A stretch of 64,000 nucleotides of DNA. It comes from Thinopyrum elongatum (Eukaryota > Streptophyta > Magnoliopsida > Poales > Poaceae). Below the pieces are notes generated by a model that saw only the letters and a program-made list of their open reading frames with translations, was not told the DNA's origin and ran no database searches. Location of the stretch: contig CM022301.1 of assembly GCA_011799875.1 (NCBI GenBank), positions 86,881,667 through 86,945,666 on the forward strand, read 5' to 3'. The translations under genes and the position numbers were made by a program. This document shows, piece by piece, positions 20,061 through 32,270 of the stretch. How positions within the stretch are numbered: position 1 is the first letter of the stretch; the number at the start of each line of letters is the position of its first letter.

Positions 20061-22972
20061 GCACTATATGACTAGCTTAATGGCTTTAAAGAAAGCTTTG
20101 CCAGGGAGACAACCCGGAAGTTTTAGAGAGTCATTTTATTCTGTTGTGTGCTTTTAAAAAGTTTTAAAACAAAAAAAAAAATATGGGAACCTAAAACTTT
20201 TCAAAAAGAAAGGTGAAAGTGAGAAAGACGAACACTGTTGAAGTGCGGGACGTCCTTGATCTTTGTTCATGCCCATGGAAACTTTGTGAATCTTAATTAC
20301 AGAAACCTTTCAACAAAAATAATTATCCCCTTGTACAAATCCATTGTATTATAAAAATAATGTGCCAAGATTTGCCTTTAGGATGTTTAAATTGCTTGAA
20401 TGGTATGTTTAAATTGTTGTAGTGTGTCAATTTACATTTTTTACTAGACCATGCAAAAATTCTGAAATTTTTACACAATACTGCTATGCAAATGTTTTAT
20501 TATGTCCTAATGTTTCATAATTTTTTGAGTTACATAAGTATATGTACCATCTGCATCTTTACAGACTATCCTGTTTTCACAAATTGTTGTTATAGTTTCT
20601 TTATTTGCTTATGTTTGAAATCTTGTTGAGCTCCGTTGACTTGTGAGCCATAGAATTGTGATAGCATACAGTGGGTAATGTTTGATTATAAGTATGAAAA
20701 TAATCTTACGACAGGACATGATGGGATTTGATGTTATATGTACTAACCCCGCTAATAAAAAGTTCTGTTAAGTTTTGTGTGGATGAAGTGTTCGAAGATC
20801 GAGGAGGTATCGATATGAGGGGAATAAGGAGATGCAAGAGTTCAAGCTTGGGGATACCCAAGGCACCCTGAGTAAATATTCAAGGCGACTCGAGCGTCTA
20901 AGCTTGGGGATGCCCCGGAAGACATCCCATCTTTCTTCGACAATTATCGGTATGTCTCGGTTTTTGTTTTGTTCACATGATATGCGTAAATTCTTGGAGC
21001 GTCGTGTGCTTTTTATTTTTCTTTCAATAATGCTCTTTGTACTTCACTTATATCTTTTGAGTATGGCTTTATAGAATGCTTCATGTGCTTCACTTATATC
21101 ATTTGAAGTTTGGATGCCTGTTTCTCTACATAGGAAAATTGCCATTTGTAGAATGCTCTTTTGCTTCACTTATATTTGTTAGAGGATGGGAAAATCTTTT
21201 GTAGAAAGAATTAAATTCTCATGCTTCACTTATATCTATTTAGAGAGTCAACAGGAATTGGTCACTCACATGGTTAGTCATAAAATCCCACATAAAACTT
21301 GTAGATAACTGAATATGATATGTTTGATTCCTCGCAATAGTTTTGCGATATAAAGGTGGTAATATGTGGGTTGTGCTAGTGAGTAATTGTGGTTTAATAA
21401 GAATATTGGTGTTAAGGTTTGTGATTCCCGACACATGCACGTGTAGTCTCTCGTTGCGCTATGAAATTGGAGCATGATCTATTATTGATTGTCTTCCTTA
21501 TGAGTGGCAGTCGAGGACGAGCGATGGTCTTTTCCTACCAATCTACCCCCTTAGGGGCATGCGTAGTAGTACTTTGCTTTGAGGGCTAATAATTTTTTGC
21601 AATAAGTATATGAGTTCTTTATGACTAATGTGAGTCCATGGATTATACACGCTCTCACCTTTCCGCAATTTGCTAGCCTCTTCGGTGCTGTGCATTGCCC
21701 TTTCTCACCTTGAGATGTGGTGCAAACTTCGCCGGTGCATCCAAACCCCGTGATATGATACACTCCATCACACATAAGCCTCCTTATATCTTCCTCAAAA
21801 CAGCCACCATACCAACCTATTATGGCATTTCCATAGCCATTCCGAGATATATTGCCATGCAACTTCCATCGTTCCGTTATTATGACACACAGCAGTCATA
21901 TTGCTTTGCATGATCATATAGCTGACATAGTATTTGTGGCTCAGCCACCGTTCATCATTGTTATACATGGTACACTAGCATCATTGCACATACTGGTACA
22001 CTGCCAGAGACATTCATATAGAGTCATATGTTTCAAATTTATTGAGTTGTAATATTGAGTTGTAAGTAGATAAAAGTGTGATGATCATCATTATTAGAGC
22101 ATTGTCCCAGTGAGGAAAGGATGATGGAGACTATGATTCCCCCACAAGTCGGGATGAGACTCCAGGCGAAAGAAAAGAAAAGAAAAAGGCCAAAAAGATC
22201 CCAACAAAAAAAGAGAAAAGAAAAAAATGAGAGAAAAAGAGAGAACGGGCAATGTTACTATCCTTTTCCACACTTGTGCTTCAAAGTAGCACCATGTTCT
22301 TCATATAGAGAGTCTCCTATGTTGTCACTTTCATATACTAGTGGGAATTTTTCATTATAGAACGTGGCTTGTATATTCCAATGATGGGCTTCCTCAAATG
22401 CTCAAGGTCGAGCAAGCAAGTTGGATGCACACCCACTTAGTTTTCAGTTGAGCTTTAATACACTTATAGCTCTTAGTACACCCGTTGCATGACAATCCCT
22501 ACTCCTCGTTGATGTGAGACTTTCCCCTTTTTGTCTTGTCCATATTATCTCTATCATCATACTCTATTCCACCCATAGTGCTATATCCATGGCTTGTGCT
22601 CATGTATTGCGTGGGGGTTGAAAAAGCTAAAGCGCGTTAAAAAGTATGAACCAATTGCTCGGCTAGTCATCGGGGTTGTGCATGATAAATACTTTGTGTT
22701 AAGAAGATGGAGCATGACAAGGCTATATGATTTTGTAGGGATAGCATTCTTTAGCATTTTTATTCTGAAAGGCATGATTGTTTGTTGGTATGCCTGAGTA
22801 TTGATGTCTTTATGTCAAATTATAGACTATTGCTTTGAATCAGTCGTATCTTAATATTCATGCCATGATTAGGTTATATGATCAAGATTATGCTAGGTAG
22901 CATTCCACATCAAAATTATCTTTTTTATCATTTACCTACTCAAGGTCGAGCAGGAATTAATCTTGGGGATGC
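20061..22972 (+). other. W1 non-coding 3' internal region
   Basis: This holds no retroviral-type coding sequence. It includes repeated AGCTTGGGGATGCC motifs (20848-20915), repeated TTCACTTATAT motifs (21047-21240) and a minus-strand ORF (21551-21862) that is partly preserved in W2. The tail ends in CAGGAATTAATCTTGGGGAT, the likely PPT, just before the 3' LTR. Confidence 0.6.
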
Positions 22973-23680
22973 TGATACGTCTCCGTCGTACCTATAATTT
23001 TTTATTGTTTCATGCCAATATTCTACAACTTTCATATACTTTTGGCAACATTTTATATTATTTTTGGGACTAACATATTGATCCAGTGCCAGTGCCAGTT
23101 CCTATTTGTTGCATGCTTTTTGTTTCGCAGAATATCCATATCAAATGAAGTCCAAACGCGATAAAAAATTACGGAGATTTATTTTGGAATATATGCGATT
23201 TTTGGGAAAAAAAATCAACGCGAGACGATACCCGAGGGGGCCACAAGCTCAGACGACACGCCCTACCCTGGGCACGCCGACCAGGCTTGTGGGTCCCCTA
23301 TAAGGCGGTTGGTTCCCTTCTTGGCTGTAAGAAAGCTAATATCTGGATAAAAATCATGTTAAAATTTCAGCTCAATCGGAGTTATGGATCTCTAGGAATT
23401 TAAGAACAGTGAAGGGATAGAAAAGAGGAACGCAATACAAAAGAGAACAGAGAGAGATCTAATCTCGGAGGGGCTCCTGCCCTCTGGGAGCCATGGAGAC
23501 CATGGACCAGAGAAGGAGGGGGGCTCTCTCCCCCTCTCTCTCATTGGTGCCGGAACATCGCCGGGCAATCATCATGACGGCGATCTACACCAACAACTTC
23601 ACCGTCGTCATCACCAACTCTCTCCCCCTCAATGCACCGGTGTAACACCTCTTCTCCCCGCTGTAATCTCTACTTAAACA
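22973..23680 (+). repeat. W1 3' LTR, 3'-truncated
   Basis: It starts TGATACGTCTCCGTCG and follows the W2 LTR to CTCTACTTAAACA at about 23680. The sequence then switches to S1 internal DNA. Confidence 0.85.
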
Positions 23681-26055
23681 GGTGCCGTGTGCCCGTGTCG
23701 CTCATGAAGCGGCAGGGGGTGGCCAATATTTTCCATCCTAGGTATGTTATTCTCACGATGAGTGTTTATTCATTTGTCATTGCACAAGAGTGTGGCAGGT
23801 AATAGGGATGCCCAGTCCCGAAATGAATAAATAAATAAATTATCATTAATAAATTCCTTGGAAGTGTTGGTATGGAAGGCACCCGTGGATACGACTAGCC
23901 ATGGATTGTGGAAGAATGGTGGAAAGGAAATAAACTTTATTTTCTGGTTGGGAACCGCCTATAATGTGTCTAGCATAGAAGATATTGGAAATTCTTGGTC
24001 ATTTTCATTGACAGGAAAAGCCTGCCTATCTCAAAAACAATTTTATCACTATTTTAAACCTTGAGCTCTGGCACCTCTGCAAGTCTCTGCTTCCCTCTGC
24101 GAAGGGCCTATCTATTTACTTTTATGCAATTTTTATTTTTATTTGAGTCTCCATCTTCTCTTATAAAGCACCAACTGGAGAGCACTATTGTCATACTTGT
24201 GCATTGGATGTAGCTAATGTTGAGTGTGTTTCATGAATGGATCAATGACTGAGCATAATGGGCTAGGGATAACTTTCTTTAGTGTTGATATTTTGAAAGA
24301 AATGGTTGCTTGTTGGTATACTTGAGTATTGATGTTTTTATGTCAAATTATAGACTATTGCTTTGAATCACTTAAGTCTAAATATCCATGCTGCGAAAGA
24401 AAAGATTATATGATGAATGTGATAGGTAGCATTCCACATCAAAAATTCTGTTTTTATCATTTACCTACTCGAGGACGAGCATGAATTAAACTTGGAGATG
24501 CTTGACACGTCTCCAACGTATCTATAATTTTTTATTGTTCCATGCTATTATAGTATCAATTTTGGATGTTTTTATATGCCATTATATGCAATTATATATA
24601 TATCATATTTTGGGACTAACCTATTAACTTAGTGCCCAGTGCCAGTTTTGTTTTTTTGCATGTTTTTGGCTTTTCAGGAAATCAATATCAAACGAAGTCC
24701 AAATGAAGAAAAAACTTTGGTTTAATTTTTTCTAGACTAGAAGAGACCCTAGAAGGTTCGGTAGAAGGCCAGAAAAGCCACGAGGGAGCGACAAGCCCTA
24801 GGGGCGCACCCCAGGGAGGGTGCCCCCAGGCTTGTGGGCCCCTCGTGGCACCTCCAACCCTAATTCCACCTCTATAAATTCTAATATTCCCCTGACACCG
24901 GTGAGACACCCGAAATACTTTTTCCGCCCCCGCAAGTTCCAGAACCACGAGATCCCATCTAGAGGCCTTCTCCGGTACTCTGCCGGAGGGGGAATCGATC
25001 ACAGAGGGGCTCTACATCAACCTTGCTGCCCTTATGATGGTGCGTGAGTAGTTTACCACAGACCTACGGGTCCATAGTTAGTAGCTAGATGGCTTATTCT
25101 CTCTCTTTGATCTTCAATACAATGTTCTCCTTGATGTTCTTGGAGATCTATTCGATGTCATGACTTTTTGCGGTGTGTTTGTTGGGATCGGATGAATTGT
25201 GAGTTTATGATGAGATCTATCCATGAATATTATTTGAGTTTTCTCTGAACTCTTTTATGCATGATTACTATAGCTTCATATTTCTCTCCGGTCTATTGAT
25301 TTGGTTTGACCAACGACATTGATTTTTCTTGCAATGGGAGAGGTGCTTTGTAATGCGTTCGATCTTGCGGTGCTCAATCCCAGTGAAAGAAGGGGACTTG
25401 ACACATATGTATCATTGCTATTAAGGGTAAAAACATGGGGTTTATTCATACATGAGTTTATCTTGTCTACATCATGTCATCTTGCTTAAGGCGTTACTCC
25501 GTTTTCTATGAACTTAATACACTAGATGCATGCTGGATAACGGTCGATGTGTGGAGTAATAGTAGTAGATGCAGAATCGTTTCGGTCTACTTATCTCAGA
25601 CGTGATGCCTATATATGATCATTGCCTTGGATATCGTCATAATTATTTGCTTTTCTATCAATTGCCCAACAGTAATTTGTTTATCCACCGTATGCTATTT
25701 TCAAGAGAGAAGCCTCTAGTGAAAACTATGGCCCCCGGGTCTATCTTTTATCATATATTAAAACCAAAAATACCTTGCTGCGTTTTTCTTTTATTTATTT
25801 TATTTTGTATTTTGTTTGATCTATCTATCACCATACAATTTAATCTTGCTCGTAACTGTCGATGGGTTGACTACCCCTTGTTTGCGTTGGGTTACAAGGA
25901 TTTGTTGTTTGTGTGCAGGTGCTGCTAACGATGTGTTGCTTGGTTCTCCTACTGGATTGATAACCTTGGTTCTTAACTGAGGGAAATACTTATCTCTACC
26001 GTACTGCATCATCCTCTCCTTTTCGGGGAAATCCCAACACTGTTCACAAGTAGCA
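23681..26055 (+). mobile_element. S1: internal tail and 3' LTR of a Sabrina-like gypsy element
   Basis: The internal part (23681-24502) is non-coding and ends with a GAGGACGAGCATGAATTAAA block similar to the W tail. A 1553-bp LTR follows. No coding region or 5' LTR is present. The family name is tentative. Confidence 0.7.
24503..26055 (+). repeat. S1 3' LTR (about 1553 bp)
   Basis: It starts TGACACGTCTCCAACG and ends GTTCACAAGTAGCA. Internal landmarks typical of this wheat LTR are GTAGTTTACCACAGACC at 25048 and GGCCCCCGGGTCTAT at 25731. The right end is inferred from the change to GypE antisense-gene sequence. Confidence 0.72.
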
Positions 26056-26063
26056 AGGGGCGG

Positions 26064-28889
26064 CTAGTTAAAAATCTCTTGCTTACCGAAGATGGCTATA
26101 CATATGTCTTTGATCTGATTCTTTAAAGTGGCCAACTCTTGCTTCACTGGCTCAGGTTTTGCCTCAGCAATTTTGGCTCTCTTCAGTATGTTGGCCTTTT
26201 CCTTTTCGAACTCAGCCTGGGCATTCTGTAACGCATCAGTCGCTTGGCGCAGAGATTCTTGAAGGCTTGACTTCAAGTTCTCTGCCTCCACCTTGAGCCA
26301 TCTTTCTTTCTTCAATTTGCCCTGCAAGCCGGACACAGACAACTCAGCTTCATCCAATGTTTCCTGCAAATCATGAATGGCTCAAATCAATAGTACTTTT
26401 AAAAGTCTCGACCCGGCACAAGCAGCCGACCTGGCACAAGCAGCCGACCTGGCACTTGGGGGCTACAACAGACAAAAATTTCACATATCTGTTCAAGTCC
26501 CATGCAGTTGCAAACATTCTACATGGCACTTGGGGGCTAATGTATCTACAGTTTTGATACACTATCATACCATAAGACCCGACCCATCACATGATGATGA
26601 GCCGACCCTTGGGGGCTACAGGTTGCCAAAAAATTCCCACAGCACAAGTCCCGTTTCATTATTTCATAATGACCCGGTGCTTGGGGGCTATACAAGTATG
26701 CAGCTACCAACGGCATTTTTCAGGCAGGACGACATTCATGCAAGTTTCAAGTATTATGGTTCACAATGCTTAAAACTTGGGGGCTATATAAGGATATATA
26801 AGAAAAAGGGAACAAAGAGGTATACCTCATATTTTCTTTTTTAAGTACCCGCCATGGCGGCTTCAGTCTCCCGACTCTCAGTTAGCCGGGTCAAAAATGC
26901 TTGGTGAAGGGACCCTACGTCTAAACTGTCCAATGATGGAAGTTCGAGTTTGTTTTTTCCTTTCTCCGCCATGGGTGACTCTTTCTTGCTGTTGATCTTG
27001 GCCAAGGTATTTGAGATCTCCGGTGCTTTGTGCACTTCTCCTGTAATGGTAATTTCAGCTTGAGCCGCAGGAGAGGCGGCCCTAGCAGGACTTACATGGA
27101 TATCATCACGAATCGGCTCATTTTGATGAGCCAGGTTTGCTTCATCCGCACGGTGTTCATCCACCAGCTCGTGCTGGACTTCAGGGTTGATCCTTGAAAG
27201 AGAAGGATCCTCGACGTCCAGAGCAGCAACATTTGAGCCGACCCCTCTCATAAAAGCTTTGGTTCTAAAAATATAAGAGCAAGTGAGTAAGTAGCAGAAA
27301 CAAAAAGATAAATAGCAAAATATGCTACCGCTTACTTACTTGCGATTGATGGCAAATTTGGGCACCTGGGAGGCGCTTGATTCATCGGACAATGGAGATG
27401 TTAGATGATAATTAGGATCAGATGGATGAAGAGGTTGCTTGATCTGTCCAGCTTGAGGGCATGATTTAGTAGTGCTGGCGGGAACTTCGACTCATGGCCT
27501 GCAGTGTGGCGGCTCGTTCGGCAAGTAGTCGCTTAGCTTGCCCGGACTGGTTCATGTCTTCCATTTTGATGTGCCAGCATGTTGGGTCTTCTTCAAAAGA
27601 AATTGTGGATCTAAGTGAGCGTCCGGATGTGAAAACGGTACCTTGCGTACTGCCCGTCTTTGTTTCTTCGGGGTAAAAGTTTCCAAGTTGGAGAGTGGGT
27701 TTACCTCAGCTTTGCCGACTCGGCTGGTCCCAGCGTTATCCTAAGAAGAGAGGGCGTCAGCGAGTTCATTAAAAAGATGGCCAAGTGAGTCAAGCTCTAC
27801 CTCAGACTCTTCTTCATTCTCCGGCTCTTCCACATCTGCCGGCTCTTCTTCCCTTTGCTCATTTGGAGGAGCGCGCATTCGGGGGCCAGTTTTCCACCAG
27901 TTGTCATTCGCCTAACAGATTATGAGCCAGAATTAAAGCAAAGAAAAGGAAAGTGAAGTTTTAAACAGTACACTTCGTGAAAGGAGTATATGACTTACTT
28001 GAGGAGCCGGGTTTTCTATATAGAAGGGGGGAAGCCCGATAAGATCGCACTTGTCTTTAGGCTCACCCAACAGGTTTTTGGTTGCCTTATTGATTTCCTC
28101 CTCTGTCAAGTCGGCTGGACTGAAGCGTTGAACATCTGCTGGCTCGCCAGTATAATCACACATCAAGCATCCCCTTAGTGCAAGGGGTTGTATCCTCCAA
28201 GTTATCCAACACCGGGTCAAGTCAACCCCGGTGAGGCCATGAGCAATCAAAGCATTTATTCTGGAATACAAGGGTTTTAGTTTCTCCCTTTCTTCTTGGG
28301 AGGCCCAGCCCAAAAAAGCGGCAGTGGCATTGAGCCGGTCCAATCGATAACCCAACAGAGGATTCTCTTGAGCTGGGGCAGTGTTCTTGCAGTAAAACCA
28401 AGTTTTATGCCATCTTTTGGGATGGCTTGCTAGCTTGGCTTCGGGAAAATTTGCGGTTTTCCTCCTTTGGATAGAAATCCCTCCCAGTTCAATACTGGGG
28501 CCATTCTTGAACTCTGTTTTATGGTTGATGTAAAAGAATTCTTGAAAAAAGTTGACGGTTAGTGCTATTTGGAGATATACCTCGCAAAAAACTTGGAATT
28601 GACAGAAGTTGGAGATAGAATTGGGACCAAGATCTTGAGGTCTAAGGTTGAATAAGTGTAGAAGATCTTGAAAGAACTTTGACCCGGGAGGTCAAAATCC
28701 CCTATGCAGATGATCTACAAATGCTATAACTTCACCCTGTTGAGGTTGAGGATGAGTCTCTTCTTCTGGTGCTCTCCATTGGATTTCCTCTTGAGCCGGC
28801 AGAAGTCCTTGACCTACTAAGTCATGTAGCATGAGCTCAGATATGGTTGACCTAGCCCAGTCAACAACCTTGTTGGTTCTTGGAGGCAT
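26064..28889 (-). pseudogene. Antisense gene of GypE: PF04195-type (Transposase_28, putative gypsy-type) protein
   Basis: Exon 1 (28889-27999, 297 codons, phase 0) starts MPPRTNKVVDWARSTISELM and continues through PGSKFFQDLL, GPNSISNFCQFQVFCEVYLQ and TWFYCKNTAPAQENPLLGYR to THGLTGVDLTRCW-like sequence. Its only break is TGA at 28694-28692. It ends at a CAA|GTAAGT donor. Exon 2 starts at 27911 after GTTAG and encodes NDNWWKTGPRMRAPP and a Glu-rich stretch. Further segments at 27251-26841 and a coiled coil at 26369-26064 (LQESLRQATDALQNAQAEFE) complete a typical architecture before S1 cuts it. Despite the Pfam name, it has no known transposase chemistry. It runs opposite to the host element. 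Confidence 0.75.
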
Positions 28890-29480
28890 CGCGATGGAAA
28901 CAACCAAGATTAGCTACAAAATGTTTAGATCACAGTGAGAGCCGGCAAATCATGAAAACATTCTAGATTTCAACAGTTAACGACATAAGATTACAAGATT
29001 GGTGGCAACCGAATTTACAAGCCGGCTAAATATTGAGCCGGTACGAGGCAGTCAAGAAGTTTCAACGAATTGTGGATCTATAAGCAGGCTACTGATGAGC
29101 CGGACTGAAGATACTAATACAGTTTTGCAAGTCTGAAAGGGAGATAGCAATACCTGATTCAAGGCATCCACAAACATGAAATATACGAGGGGTATTACAT
29201 TTAAAGATCTACAAAATGCTGAAAAAGCGAAAATAAATAAACCTAACTATGGTGGAGTTGTAGTATACAACGGAAGAGATTGCTACTCACTGAACTTTAT
29301 GAGAAAGGGCATCTAGGTTACGATAAGCTCGTTTAATAATAAGGCGAGGACAATTCTATTGAATTGATCCTGGATCTACAATGATGAACTATGAAGGGAC
29401 CACGAAGAACACCGATGAACACAGTATGGACTACGGTGAGGAAATGGTGCCAGGGAGTAGTCACAGATCTGCGTAGATAA
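28890..29480 (-). other. 5' region of the GypE antisense gene up to CACTA-2
   Basis: Non-coding, rich in GAGCCGG motifs. It is probably a 5'-UTR intron or leader of the antisense gene and continues beyond CACTA-2 at 32757. Confidence 0.45.
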
Positions 29481-29775
29481 CACTAGTGGAAAAATGGCTT
29501 GCCACAACTATCGTTGGTGGCGCGTCATTTCCCATCAACGTCAGCACTTATTTTTCCAAATAGTGCGGGCGTAGGCCAAATCAGCACGTCAGCTTTACAT
29601 GCTTAGTGTTGGCGTTGCTTTTCTTTGAAATGCCACAAATCTTTTGGCCCATATGCACTCACCATTTGGAATGCACTGGTGGCGTTGCTTTTATTTGCAC
29701 GTCATAGTTAATTTGTTAGTGCTGGCGTCCGTCTGCTTTGCACGCCAGAAACACTCTTTCCATTTGATCAAGTGT
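29481..29775. repeat. Left subterminal repeats of CACTA-2
   Basis: Repeated (T)GGCG(T)TGCTTTT and GTGGCG-type motifs occur near 29518, 29602 and 29682, with inverted forms at the right end (32580-32740, for example GGCGTTGTAAAATTTGC and ACGCCATGGC). They are candidate transposase-accessory binding sites. Confidence 0.6.
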
Positions 29776-30291
29776 TTTAAGTATTTAATTATTATACTAG
29801 TCACAAAATAATAGAAATTTTATATTATGCTTTTTGTGATAATTAATTTTACTGTTTTTATCAATTTAGGAATTTTATTTCTTTACTACCAGTTCAAATT
29901 TTGAGTCTTTTATTTTGTCAAGTCTTTCATTATTAATCTTAGTCTTTTTTTATTTGGCTTGTTATTAGCTATGGCGTTGCCCTTTCTCCCAACGCCAGCG
30001 ATAACCTATCTGAGTCAACTTAGTAAAAGACATAAGTCACCGCTCTCTCTCATTTCACACCCCTCCCCCTGACCAAAGCCGCCGCCGCCGCCCCGTCGAC
30101 GCCCCGTTGACGGCCCCGTTGCCGCCCCGTCGCCGCCCCTCGCCGGCACCAAGGTTAGATCCACTACTCCTCCCATCGCATCTCCTTCCTCTCCACTCTC
30201 CCACATCCTCCGTTCGCGGACACGCTGTCGGGATCCATTGGGATTCATGTAGTTGATTAGGGGATTGCTTTAATTTGTGTAGAAATTTTAG

Positions 30292-30440
30292 TATATATAT
30301 CATGGATTGCTTTGTGTCATGTAGAATCCAAAGTTAGTTGCATGGATTGTTTTGTGTCATGTAGAATCCAAAGTTAGTTGCATGGATTGCTTTGTGTAGA
30401 AATTGTAGCTAGTGATAATTACTAGTGTAGAAATTGTAGC
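30292..30440. repeat. Short tandem repeats upstream of the CACTA-2 gene
   Basis: The block CATGGATTGYTTTGTGTCAT followed by GTAGAATCCAAAGTTAGTTG occurs twice and partly a third time. It has no coding meaning and lies in the presumed 5' region of the B3-type gene. Confidence 0.75.
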
Positions 30441-30626
30441 TTTGTCTAGAAATTTTCTTTATTTGTGTATGCAATTACTAGTGTACAAAGTGTTTATATA
30501 CTTAGGCCCCAACCCGTCACCATCCGCTTGTACCTACTTGTTAAATTACTGTGGTTTTCCAATACTTTAATTTTTCAATACTTCGCTATCAAACACAGCC
30601 TTAGTTTCAATTTTATTATATGTAGA

Positions 30627-31368
30627 ATGGAGCAGCTGCCACCATGTCCATTGTGCAAGTCAAGGTGCGCAACCGACCTTTCAAGTGGCACGCTGTTTGG
30701 CATCTACTTCCAGACGTGCTTTGTTCCTGCAGTGGTAACACATTACATGAACCTTCTATAACAGTTTTTCTTTTGTTTTTCTTGCTATTTCCCGTAATGC
30801 AATGTGTTTGTTTTTTGGTTTTTTTACACAGATCGTCCCTTGCAATGTGAGACTGGAGTTCAATGAGCTCATTACCGAAGACACTGTGATCTTCGACGCT
30901 CCAGGGGGGCCCTACACTATGGAGGTCCACAAGGGACGAAAAACATCCTAGATTGGAGGAGATGAATGGAATCATTTCATCAACCACATGCATCTCACTG
31001 GGGGTGAACTTATCAGCTTCTCCTTTAGAAGACAAACTCAAAGGCTAGCTGTTATCTACATCAATTGGGAGGACGAAGATGATGACCCACTTGATGAAGC
31101 CCTCTATGCCAAAGGAATCAGGCTAAGCGAGGACGAATCGGGCAACCTCTGGTACATACTTCCTCCATGTGATGAGTACGTCGGGATGCCATTCGTGACC
31201 CACCTGACAAGGACAAATGTTGACCGCCATGTCATGGTATGTTACTTGTTAGTGTTGAAATTTGATGATATATATGCTTAGTTGTGACATGCTTGTAGTA
31301 ATGCGATATATATACTTAGTTGTGACATGCTTGTAGTAATGTGATATGCTTAGTGTAATAATGTGTTG

Positions 31369-31422
<54 letters not shown>

Positions 31423-31833
31423 TTAGTGTAGAATTGGAGGATATGCTTAGTGTGTAGTAATGTGATATATATGCTTAGTGTAGAACATGATGAATGCTCT
31501 TAGCTAGTGTGTAGTAATGTGATATGCTTACTAATGTGTTGTGATATATATGCTTAGTGTAGAATTTGAGGATATGCTTAGTGTGTAGTAATGTGATATG
31601 CTTAATTAGTGTAGAAGGTGATGAATATGCTCTTAGCTAGTGTGTAGTAATGTGATATGCTTACTAATGTGTTGTGATATATATAGCTTAGTGTATAATT
31701 TGAGGATATGCTTAGTGTGTAGTAATGTGATATGCTTAATGTTGTAGAACATGATGAATATGCTCTTAGCTAGTGTGTTAATGTGATATGCTCTCTAATG
31801 TGTTGTGTATATATATATATATATATAATATAT

Positions 31834-31869
<36 letters not shown>

Positions 31870-32270
31870 TTAGTTTAGAATTTGAGGATATGCTTAGTGT
31901 GTAGTAATGTGATATGCTTAATTAGTGTAGAACATGATGAATATGCTCTTAATTAGCTAGTGTGTAGTAATGTGACATGCTCATTTACCATATTTGTTTT
32001 TCTCTCCAGAAATTACCTAAGAGGCTAAGTGAGAGTTGTGGCATCGAACCAGATGAAGCAGGCATTGTTGGACTACGCCTTACCGCAAGGGGCTCCATCA
32101 CGAACTATGCTTACGCACAGGACACGGACAGTCGCACTGTGTTCAGCGCCGCGGGATGGAATAACTTCCTTGCTGGAAAGAATCTCCAGGTTGGACAGGC
32201 CATCTTAGTCACCATCAGGAACACCCGGCGCCATGGCTTGAGGATGATGGTGGCCATCGACCTCATTTAG
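30627..32270 (+). pseudogene. B3-type gene inside CACTA-2 (two B3-like domains, three exons)
   Basis: Exons are 30627-30734, 30832-31236 and 32010-32270, all with GT-AG introns in phase 0. Together they give 258 codons including the stop. An N-terminal Cys-rich start (MEQLPPCPLCKSRC) leads into a first B3-like domain, about residues 30-110. This comprises CFVPAVIVPCNVRLEF, a GGPYTMEVHKG strand pair, then GGDEWNHFINHMHLTGGELI and a closing RLAVIYI. An acidic linker with WEDEDDD follows. The second B3-like domain, about residues 158-257, runs from HLTRTNVDRHVMKLPKRLSE through SAAGWNNFLAGKNLQVGQAI to MMVAIDLI. One in-frame TAG (30949-30951) in exon 2 is the only lesion. REM-type B3 proteins often have several B3 domains. 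The fold call is by pattern, so function and expression are unknown. Confidence 0.72.
31237..32009. repeat. Minisatellite in the second intron of the CACTA-2 gene
   Basis: A unit of roughly 115-135 bp (containing ATATGCTTAGTGTGTAGTAA and ATGAATATGCTCTTAGCTAG) is repeated about four times between 31421 and 31980. Long AT runs sit at 31371-31420 and 31807-31866. The repeats fill nearly all of the intron. Confidence 0.85.

Larger units (their letters stand above)
17100..23680 (+). mobile_element. W1: non-autonomous gypsy-like element, copy 1
   Basis: The structure is a partial 5' LTR, a tRNA-Asp-type PBS, one unknown ORF, a long non-coding 3' internal region and a partial 3' LTR. W2 (35928-56297) is a fuller second copy. 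There is no RT, RNase H or integrase, so W elements must depend on another element's enzymes. W1 lacks about 270 bp at the start of its 5' LTR and the last 800 bp or so of its 3' LTR. Confidence 0.85.
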
